Assembly (NCBI GenBank): GCA_003158895.1
Contig: PMLO01000152.1
Location: forward strand, 20,214 to 33,088
DNA: 12,875 nt
Direction of reading: 5' to 3'
Source: Propionibacteriaceae bacterium
GTDB taxonomy: Bacteria > Actinomycetota > Actinomycetes > Propionibacteriales > Propionibacteriaceae
The translations under genes were made by a program, and so were the position numbers. Below the pieces are notes generated by a model. That model worked only from the letters and a program-made list of their open reading frames with translations. It was not told where the DNA came from and searched no databases. Below are positions 5,814-11,744 of the stretch, in pieces. Each line of letters begins with the position of its first letter. Position 1 is the stretch's first letter.

Positions 5814-6746
5814 ATGATCCACACCGCCGCGCGTCCGGCCTGGGGCTGGGGGCTGGCCACCGTGCACCAGAGCGGGCAGGTGCTCGACACCTGGTTCGCG
5901 GCTCCTGCACTGGGCGTGTACGACGGCGCCGAGGCTCCCCTGATGCTCCAGGTGACCACCGACGCTCGGCGCGGCACCCGTACCCAGCCGATGATCGTCG
6001 CGATCGACCTCGACGTAGCGCCGCAGAGCGTGCCGGATGCGTACCTGCGGCTGCACCTCCTCAGCCACCGGCTCGTGAAGCCCCGCGAGATCAACCTCGA
6101 GGGCATCTTCGGTGTGCTTCCCAACGTCGTCTGGACGAGCTCCGGCCCGTGCGCCACCGACGACTTCGAGACCGTACGAGGGGCGTGCCGCTTCGCCGGC
6201 CAGCACCTCACGATCTTCGGCGTCGACAAGTTCCCGCGGATGGTCGACTATGTCGTACCGAGCGGGGTACGGATTGCGGACGCCGACCGTGTACGGCTCG
6301 GCGCGTACCTCGCCAGCGGCACCACCGTCATGCACGAGGGCTTCGTGAACTTCAATGCCGGCACGCTCGGCACGTCCATGGTCGAGGGCCGGATCTCGGC
6401 CGGTGTCATCGTGGGCGACGGTACGGATGTGGGCGGCGGCGCCTCCATCATGGGCACGCTCTCCGGAGGCGGCGAGGAGGTCATCACGATCGGCGAGCGG
6501 TGCCTGCTCGGGGCCGAGTCGGGCGTCGGGATCTCGCTCGGCGACGACTGCGTCATCGAAGCCGGTCTGTACGTGACGGCCGGTACCAAGGTGACGCTGC
6601 CCGATGGCCGCGTGGTCAAGGGCGGTGAGCTGTCCGGCATGTCCGGTCTTCTCTTCCTCCGCGACTCGGTCAGCGGCCGCGTCGAGGCGCGACCCCGTAC
6701 CAACGGCGCGATCATGCTCAACGACGCCCTGCACGCCAACGGTTGA
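5814..6746 (+). CDS. dapD: 2,3,4,5-tetrahydropyridine-2,6-dicarboxylate N-succinyltransferase, actinobacterial type
   Basis: The enzyme transfers succinyl from succinyl-CoA to tetrahydrodipicolinate, opening the succinylase branch to diaminopimelate and lysine. The 310-residue length and the start MIHTAARPAWGWGLATV fit the actinobacterial DapD subtype. An N-terminal domain (residues 1 to about 110) leads into a left-handed beta-helix of hexapeptide repeats around residues 155-265: VRLGAYLASGTTVMHEGFVN, GTSMVEGRISAGVIVGDGTD, GGGASIMGTLSGGG, ITIGERCLLGAESGVGISLG, CVIEAGLYVTAGTKV. In the mycobacterial enzyme a conserved Glu and a Gly-rich turn in this region form the trimer active site; E199-like residues in MVEGRIS are in place. 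Start choice rests on homology and the leaderless -10 pattern. The stop is separated by only 3 bases from the next gene. Confidence 0.95.
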   Translation: MIHTAARPAWGWGLATVHQSGQVLDTWFAAPALGVYDGAEAPLMLQVTTDARRGTRTQPMIVAIDLDVAPQSVPDAYLRLHLLSHRLVKPREINLEGIFGVLPNVVWTSSGPCATDDFETVRGACRFAGQHLTIFGVDKFPRMVDYVVPSGVRIADADRVRLGAYLASGTTVMHEGFVNFNAGTLGTSMVEGRISAGVIVGDGTDVGGGASIMGTLSGGGEEVITIGERCLLGAESGVGISLGDDCVIEAGLYVTAGTKVTLPDGRVVKGGELSGMSGLLFLRDSVSGRVEARPRTNGAIMLNDALHANG

Positions 6747-6749
6747 GCC

Positions 6750-7670
6750 ATGACCGGCCCCGCCGTGCCGAAGCGCGCCACCCCGAGTGCACCCATCAAG
6801 ACGGTGTACGCACGCCGTCGGCTGGTGGTCGGGCTGGTGGGCTTCGGGCTGCTCGGACTGGTGATGGCGCTGGTCGTCGGGGTGGCTGTCCGGTGGTGGG
6901 AGGGCCATGGCACCGCGACGTTCCCCTCACCGCAGAACGGGTGCGTGGCGACCATCGGTGGCACGACCGCACAGCTCGATCTCGAGCAGTCGTACAACGC
7001 GGCGATCATCGCGGGCGTCGCCGTCCAGCGGGGCTTGCCGCCGCGGGCCGTGTCGATCGCCTTCGCGACCGCCTTGCAGGAGTCTGGCCTGCGGAACCTC
7101 ACCTACGGCGATCGTGACTCCATCGGTCTCTTCCAGCAGCGTCCGTCGCAGGGCTGGGGCACGGTCGCGCAGATCATGGTCCCGCAGTACGCCGCGGGGA
7201 AGTTCTACGACGCGCTCGTGAAGATCGCCAACTGGCAGACCCGAGACATCGGCGAGGTCGCCCAGGCAGTCCAGCGGTCGGCGGTCCCCGATGGCTACAC
7301 CAAGCACGTTTCGCGCGCGAAGATCCTTGCCAGCGCGCTGTCCGGTGAGACCGTCGCCGCGTTCACGTGCCTGTCGACGACGTCGAAGGCCGCCGACGCC
7401 GTGGGCTACGCAACCCTGCTCAAGGCCACGTACGGCGGAACGGCGCCGGACACGACCGTCGCGGGCCCCCCGGCTCGTGTCGACGTCGCAGCCGCCGCTG
7501 ACGCCACGGCGTGGTCGGTCGCCGCTGCCACGCAGGCATGGTCATCCGTTTTCGGCATCACCCAGATCGCCACGGCCGACAAGGCCTGGCATCCCTCGAC
7601 CACCGACCTGCCGCTGTGGGCAGCCTCTGCCTCTCCCGCGGGCCGTACTGTCTCGGTGAGCTTCGGCTGA
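6750..7670 (+). CDS. Membrane-anchored lysozyme/transglycosylase-like protein of uncertain function
   Basis: A 306-residue protein with a basic N-terminal tail, one hydrophobic segment at about residues 25-47 (VVGLVGFGLLGLVMALVVG), then an extracytoplasmic region. Residues 80-140 contain ALQESGLRNLTYGDRDSIG followed by LFQQRPSQGWGT, the E111-centred pattern of an actinobacterial lytic-transglycosylase-like fold, in which Glu would be the general acid. Two cysteines (C65, C207) could form a disulfide outside the cell. The C-terminal third is Ala/Thr-rich and ends in a poorly conserved domain. Such proteins are often labelled hypothetical or, without clear support, heavy-metal transporter; nothing here suggests transport. 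It begins 3 bases after the dapD stop (TGAGCCATG) without its own ribosome-binding site, so translation is probably coupled to dapD. Peptidoglycan cleavage is inference, not shown. Confidence 0.8.
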   Translation: MTGPAVPKRATPSAPIKTVYARRRLVVGLVGFGLLGLVMALVVGVAVRWWEGHGTATFPSPQNGCVATIGGTTAQLDLEQSYNAAIIAGVAVQRGLPPRAVSIAFATALQESGLRNLTYGDRDSIGLFQQRPSQGWGTVAQIMVPQYAAGKFYDALVKIANWQTRDIGEVAQAVQRSAVPDGYTKHVSRAKILASALSGETVAAFTCLSTTSKAADAVGYATLLKATYGGTAPDTTVAGPPARVDVAAAADATAWSVAAATQAWSSVFGITQIATADKAWHPSTTDLPLWAASASPAGRTVSVSFG

Positions 7671-7673
7671 GGC

Positions 7674-8783
7674 TCAACCCGCGAGGCGCGCTGCTGCTGC
7701 TGCGATGCGCTCGTCGGTGGCTGTCAGCGCGATCCGTACATGGTCATTGCCGGCCGTGCCGTAGAAGTCGCCGGGCGCCGCGAGGATGCCGAGGTCGGCG
7801 AGGCGGTCGACGGTGACGCGGCCGGGTTCGCCGAGGCTGGCCCACAGGTACAGTCCGGCCTGCGAGTGGTCGATCCGGTAGCCGGCGGCGACCAGCGCGG
7901 CGGACAGGATCTGCCGCCTCGCCGCGTACCGGTCGCGCTGGATCCGTACGTGCTCGTCGTCGCCCAGCAGGACGGTCATAGCAGCCTGTACGGGCGCGGG
8001 CACCATCATCCCGAGATGTTTGCGCACGTCGAGCAGCTGGCCCACGACGGCGGGGTCGCCACCGATGAAGCCCGCGCGGTAGCCGGCCAGGTTCGACCGC
8101 TTCGACAGCGAGTAGGCGCCCACGATGCCGGTCACGTCGCCGCCGTTGATCCGTGCGTCCAGCGCGGAGACCGGCTCGGCGTCCCAACCGAACTCCCCGT
8201 AGCACTCGTCGGCGACCAGCAACGCGCCGCGCTCACGGCAGTACGCGATCCAGTCCGAGGTCTCGGCCGCGTCCGCGACGCGGCCGGTCGGGTTCGACGG
8301 TGAGTTCGTCCACACCAGCGCAGGCCGCTCGTCAGCCACGTCGGCGGCGGTCTCCGCGGTCACGACACGGCACCCGGCCACCGCGGCCCCGACGGCGTAC
8401 GTCGGGTAGGCGGCCGCCGGAATGACCACCGTATCTCCCGCGCGCAGGCCGAGCAGGGTGGGCAGCCAGCCGACGAGCTCCTTGGTGCCGATGACCGGGA
8501 GGACGCCGTGGTCCCCGATCTCCGGAGCACCCCAGCGCCGCCTGAGGTAGCCGGCGATCGCCTGACGAAGCGCGGGAGTGCCCCAGGTCAGCGGATAGCC
8601 GTGGGCGTCCGATGCCTCCGCGAGAGCCTGCCGAGCGAGCTCAGGCGTCGGGTCGACAGGCGTGCCGACGGACAGGTCGCAGATGCCGTCCGGATGGCTT
8701 CTGGCGCGTGCGGCAGCCCCAGAGATCGTGTCCCACGGGAAGTCGGGCAGATCCAAGGGCCGAAACAGGGGCGAAGGGCTCAC
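7674..8783 (-). CDS. dapC: N-succinyldiaminopimelate aminotransferase
   Basis: A 369-residue class I/II PLP-dependent aminotransferase that converts N-succinyl-2-amino-6-ketopimelate to N-succinyl-LL-diaminopimelate, the step between DapD and DapE. Fold-type I landmarks are present: SNPTG (residues 163-167), D192 in ADECYGEFG pairing with the pyridine nitrogen, the Schiff-base K228 in YSLSKRSNLAGYRAGF, phosphate-contacting R236, and a C-terminal VRIALT that contains the substrate-carboxylate Arg. The start is GTG at 8781-8783, giving SPSPLFRPLDLPDFPWDTI, the usual start of the actinobacterial DapC family; longer in-frame readings run into fdxA. GTG overlaps the fdxA stop as GTGA, implying coupled translation. 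Its stop lies just 3 bases from the convergent stop at 7670. The fdxC-dapC pair of mycobacteria (Rv1177-Rv1178) is the same arrangement. Confidence 0.93.
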   Translation of the reverse strand: MSPSPLFRPLDLPDFPWDTISGAAARARSHPDGICDLSVGTPVDPTPELARQALAEASDAHGYPLTWGTPALRQAIAGYLRRRWGAPEIGDHGVLPVIGTKELVGWLPTLLGLRAGDTVVIPAAAYPTYAVGAAVAGCRVVTAETAADVADERPALVWTNSPSNPTGRVADAAETSDWIAYCRERGALLVADECYGEFGWDAEPVSALDARINGGDVTGIVGAYSLSKRSNLAGYRAGFIGGDPAVVGQLLDVRKHLGMMVPAPVQAAMTVLLGDDEHVRIQRDRYAARRQILSAALVAAGYRIDHSQAGLYLWASLGEPGRVTVDRLADLGILAAPGDFYGTAGNDHVRIALTATDERIAAAAARLAG

Positions 8784-9100
8784 TCGCCCTGTGGAGGCAG
8801 TGCCGCGACGACCGGGTGGTCGCTGTCGATGACGCCCAGCTTGGCTGCGCCACCAGGCGTACCGAGCTTGTCGAAGAAGCTGGCGTTGATGCCGGTGTAC
8901 GCGGAGAACTCCGGCGGCACGTCGTCCTCGTAGAAGATCGCCTCGGCCGGGCAGACGGGCTCGCAGGCGCCGCAGTCGACGCACTCCTCCGGATTGATGT
9001 ACAGCATCCGGTTGCCCTCGTAGATGCAATCCACCGGACACTCGTCGACACAAGCCCGGTCCTTGACATCGACACACGGCAAGGCAATGACGTACGTCAC
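8780..9100 (-). CDS. fdxA: 7Fe ferredoxin (3Fe-4S/4Fe-4S), FdxA/FdxC type
   Basis: A 106-residue low-potential electron carrier. Cysteine spacing is that of 7Fe ferredoxins: C9, C17 and C50 for the 3Fe-4S cluster and C21, C40, C43 and C46 for the 4Fe-4S cluster, plus the extra C25 typical of this family, in CVDECPVDCIYEGNRMLYI and CVDCGACEPVCPAEAIFYED. The C-terminal extension (SAYTGINASFFDKLG, then GGAAKLG) is the usual actinobacterial tail. The start is GTG at 9098-9100, directly giving TYVIALPCVDV, with AGGAG 6 bases upstream (9107-9111). It is co-directional with, and overlaps by 4 bases, dapC. It is divergent from the SMP-30 gene. Its electron partner is not encoded here; DapC itself needs no ferredoxin. 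Confidence 0.95.
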   Translation of the reverse strand: MTYVIALPCVDVKDRACVDECPVDCIYEGNRMLYINPEECVDCGACEPVCPAEAIFYEDDVPPEFSAYTGINASFFDKLGTPGGAAKLGVIDSDHPVVAALPPQGE

Positions 9101-9145
9101 GAAGCGCTCCTCAGGTTCGTCGCGGCGTCAGGCCGCTACCGGAAC

Positions 9146-9151
9146 TGTATA
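9146..9151 (-). promoter_or_regulatory. Candidate -10 element of fdxA
   Basis: TATACA on the minus strand is the most TATAAT-like hexamer in the 102-base fdxA/SMP-30 spacer and would give an mRNA leader of about 40 bases carrying the AGGAG site. No good -35 hexamer is seen at 16-18 bases; that position is instead occupied by the inverted repeat at 9160-9174. Confidence 0.35.
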
Positions 9152-9159
9152 GGAAGCAT

Positions 9160-9174
9160 CGCGAAAAACTCGCG
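9160..9174. repeat. Short perfect inverted repeat in fdxA/SMP-30 divergent region, possible operator
   Basis: CGCGA and TCGCG flank an AAAAC centre. It lies at the expected -35 position for the fdxA -10 candidate and about 30 bases before the SMP-30 start, so a regulator binding here could act on both genes. Arms are only 5 bases, so chance is possible. Confidence 0.3.
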
Positions 9175-9192
9175 TCCAGTAGCGTCGGTCAT

Positions 9193-9198
9193 AGGAGG
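9193..9198 (+). promoter_or_regulatory. Ribosome-binding site of the SMP-30 family gene
   Basis: AGGAGG, a full match to the anti-Shine-Dalgarno complement, stands 4 bases before the ATG at 9203. It fixes this start against a much longer in-frame reading that would run through fdxA. Confidence 0.8.
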
Positions 9199-9202
9199 AA
9201 AG

Positions 9203-10063
9203 ATGGGATTCACAGGGCGCACGCTGTGGGCCGACGACGGGCCTGAACGGCTAGCGGCAGGCGCAACGTGGCTCGAGGGACCGACGTGGGTCGGCGACCG
9301 CTTGCTGGTCAGCGACATCCCCGGGAACCGGGTGCTGTCGTGGCGCGAGGGGCAGACCGCGTTCGAGGTCGCGATCCCCGACGCCGAGTTCACCAACGGC
9401 CGCACGCTCGCACGCGACGGGCGCGTCTACCAGTGCTCCCACGGACGGCGCGGCGTCGAAGAGCTGCACCCCGACCTCACGACCACCCTCCTCGTCGACC
9501 GCCACGACGGCGTACGCCTCAACTCCCCCAACGACCTCGTGGTCGCCCGCGACGGCGCGATCTGGTTCACCGATCCGCCGTACGGCATCCTCTCGGAGCG
9601 GGAGGGACATCCCGGAGAGCTGGAGTACGGAGCGTGCTGGGTGTTCCGCTACGTACCGTCGACCGGTGAGCTGACCCCGGTGATCACCGACCTCGACCGG
9701 CCGAACGGCCTCGCCTTCTCCCCCGACGAAAGCGTCCTGTACGTGGCGAACTCAGCGGACCATGACGGCTTCACAGTGTGGGCGTTCGACGTCGAGGACG
9801 GTCGGTGCGGCCCCGGACGCCAGTTCTACCGGGGCCGCAAGGGCGTCATCGACGGTTTCCGCGTCGACACCGAGGGACTGCTGTGGCTGTCCGACGACGA
9901 CTCGATCGCCGTGACCGACGCCGACGGGGTGCTCCTGGGCAGCATCGACGTCCCGGAGCGTGTCGCGAACGTGTGCTTCGGCCCCGAGGGCCGGCTGTAC
10001 ATCGCCGCGACGACGACCCTGTACAGGATCCAGACCTACAGCGCGGACGCCGCGCTGAGCTGA
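9203..10063 (+). CDS. SMP-30/gluconolactonase/LRE family protein (putative lactonase)
   Basis: A 286-residue six-bladed beta-propeller protein. Known members hydrolyse sugar or other lactones using one bound divalent metal. The metal ligands are recognisable: E25 in WLEGPTWV, N110 in NSPNDLVV, N168 in DRPNGLAFSPDE, and D217 in VIDGFRVDTEG. Blade motifs repeat as DGAIWFTDPPYG, EGLLWLSDDDS and EGRLYIAAT. No signal peptide is visible, so it is probably cytoplasmic. The substrate cannot be assigned; related genes are labelled gluconolactonase by default. The ATG at 9203 has a perfect AGGAGG. Its last 28 bases overlap the convergent CocE/NonD hydrolase gene tail to tail. It is divergent from fdxA. 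Confidence 0.9.
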   Translation: MGFTGRTLWADDGPERLAAGATWLEGPTWVGDRLLVSDIPGNRVLSWREGQTAFEVAIPDAEFTNGRTLARDGRVYQCSHGRRGVEELHPDLTTTLLVDRHDGVRLNSPNDLVVARDGAIWFTDPPYGILSEREGHPGELEYGACWVFRYVPSTGELTPVITDLDRPNGLAFSPDESVLYVANSADHDGFTVWAFDVEDGRCGPGRQFYRGRKGVIDGFRVDTEGLLWLSDDDSIAVTDADGVLLGSIDVPERVANVCFGPEGRLYIAATTTLYRIQTYSADAALS

Positions 10064-11736
10064 ACGACCAGGTGGCTCGGGAAGGCGCGCCCGTGGTGGA
10101 CCTGGATCGCGACGGGGTCCTCGCCGGACACGTACCGGGGGAAACTGGCACCTGCCAGGTTGAGCCGTAACGAGTGGCCCGGCAGGAACGCATTGGCGGT
10201 CGCCCACATGTCGATCGCGACCTCCGTCACCTCGCCCGTGACGAGCGGTGCCACGCGGTCGAGCCCCAGGCGTCGCGAGAGGCGCAGCGCACCGTCGGTG
10301 AGGATCCGGGACGTGCCGTCGGGGGCGACGTCGGTCAGGACCGCGTGCAGGTCGGCGTCGGTCGCATCCGCGGAGACCCAGACCCTCAACGAAACGGGGC
10401 CGACGACCTCGAACGTCTCGGCGAACGGCGGCGTCGTGAACGAGACCACACCCGGATGTGCTTCCGCGGGGCGTTGGTCGTGGGGGCCGGGGAAGTCCGG
10501 CGGCCCGTACAGGATCTGTCCGCCGACAGTGGGCGCCGGGTTCGTCGGATCGTGCAGGATCGTCGTCGCGCCGTTCGCCTCCGTGACATTGGGAGCGAGC
10601 ATGCCGTCGGACAGGTACAGGTCGAGCTCCTGCGTGCCCGGCACGGGCCATTCGGCGTAGTCGCGCCACTCGTCGACACCCATGACGAAGAGCCGCACAG
10701 TCGGTAGGCCGACCTGCGCCCCGAGGCCGTGCTCGCGCCAGAAGTCGAGCTGGAGCGCGGTGATGCCTCCCCCGACCAGCGTCGACCCCGGTCCGAAGTC
10801 ATGCACGGTGGGGATCCGGCGCATCTGGTCGATGTGGGTCCAGGGACCGATGACCAGGTGCTGGTGGTCGCGGGCAGGCCCGCGACGCATGGAGGTGAAG
10901 TTGCGCAACGTGCCGCCGAGGAACAGGTCGTACCAGCCGGCGAGATGGAACCCCGGAACGGCCAGTCGGCGCAGCGCAGGCTCGGGGTACTCGGCGAGTC
11001 GCCAGTAGTCGTCGTACGTGGGGTGCGAGACCCATTCCGCGACGTGCTGCCCTGGGGGCGCTGTGGCCAGGACGGCGGCGAGTTCTGGCAACGTGTGCTG
11101 CGAGAGCAGCGGTGCCGGGTCGATGCCTTCGGCGAGTGGGATGTCCGCGCGAGCGGGATGACCGGCCTTGATGAGCGCATCGTTCACCCGGTTCGCGGCC
11201 CAGCTGTACGTGGTCGCGTAGATCGGGATGCCGCCCCGTCCTGCCATGTCGGTGTCTGGGCGCGACAGCGCGACCCAGGGCGAGATCGCGGAGAGCGTCG
11301 TGGGGTCCGCGAGAACCGTGACGACCTGCGTCGCCGACACGTACGATCCGCCGAAACCCAGCACGGTGCCGTCGCACCACAGCTGCTCCTTGAGCCATGC
11401 GACGACGTCGACGCCGTCCGTGGCCTCCGTGGCCATCCAGCGGAACGTACCGCCGGAGCGATGGGTCCCCCGGCAGTCGACGACCGCAACGGCGAACCCG
11501 GCATCCACGACCTCGTCGAGCGTCAGGCCCGAACCGCCGATCGCGAGCGGCAACGAGATCCACGGCTCGTCCGGCATGCCGAGAAGCTCGGCCGTCCCGG
11601 ATCGCTGCGCCCCGTACGGGGACCGCTGCAGCAGGACCGGGACCGGGTCATGGATGGAGTCGTCAGGTCTCGCGACGTCGCCCCGCAGCACGATTCCGTC
11701 GCGCGTCGTGATCTCGACGTCTGCGGTGACGATCAC
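10036..11736 (-). CDS. CocE/NonD family alpha/beta hydrolase (X-Pro dipeptidyl-peptidase S15-like)
   Basis: A 566-residue serine hydrolase with the three-part CocE layout: alpha/beta-hydrolase core (residues 1 to about 140 and 230 to 340), helical cap (about 145-230), and C-terminal jelly-roll domain (about 350-566, including FEVVGPVSLRVWVSADATDAD). The triad is S131 in GFGGSYVSATQ, D270 in AGWYDLFLGG and H301 in IGPWTH; Y41 in RSPYG would complete the oxyanion hole as in cocaine esterase. The usual GxSYxG elbow reads GGSYVS, so the last Gly is Ser. Substrates of the family range from acyl esters to X-Pro peptides and beta-lactams; this one is unknown. No signal peptide. The start is GTG at 11734-11736 with AGGAG 5 bases upstream; that site overlaps the pntB stop, so the two are probably co-translated. 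Confidence 0.92.
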   Translation of the reverse strand: MIVTADVEITTRDGIVLRGDVARPDDSIHDPVPVLLQRSPYGAQRSGTAELLGMPDEPWISLPLAIGGSGLTLDEVVDAGFAVAVVDCRGTHRSGGTFRWMATEATDGVDVVAWLKEQLWCDGTVLGFGGSYVSATQVVTVLADPTTLSAISPWVALSRPDTDMAGRGGIPIYATTYSWAANRVNDALIKAGHPARADIPLAEGIDPAPLLSQHTLPELAAVLATAPPGQHVAEWVSHPTYDDYWRLAEYPEPALRRLAVPGFHLAGWYDLFLGGTLRNFTSMRRGPARDHQHLVIGPWTHIDQMRRIPTVHDFGPGSTLVGGGITALQLDFWREHGLGAQVGLPTVRLFVMGVDEWRDYAEWPVPGTQELDLYLSDGMLAPNVTEANGATTILHDPTNPAPTVGGQILYGPPDFPGPHDQRPAEAHPGVVSFTTPPFAETFEVVGPVSLRVWVSADATDADLHAVLTDVAPDGTSRILTDGALRLSRRLGLDRVAPLVTGEVTEVAIDMWATANAFLPGHSLRLNLAGASFPRYVSGEDPVAIQVHHGRAFPSHLVVQLSAASAL

Positions 11737-11744
11737 TTCTGCTC

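Noticed and set aside
5724..6908. 394-codon minus-strand frame opposite dapD
   Set aside because: His/Arg/Gly-rich composition and complete overlap with DapD hexapeptide repeats; no recognisable domain.
7680..7705. GCTGCTGCTGCTGC run as a short tandem repeat
   Set aside because: It encodes the alanine-rich C-terminal helix of DapC in frame; ordinary coding sequence.
8784..9077. N-terminal extension of dapC through fdxA
   Set aside because: The extra 98 residues are a frame-shifted reading of the ferredoxin gene; DapC homology begins at the GTG at 8783.
8612..9202. N-terminal extension of the SMP-30 gene by 197 codons
   Set aside because: It is antisense to fdxA and dapC; AGGAGG sits 4 bases before the ATG at 9203, where homology begins.
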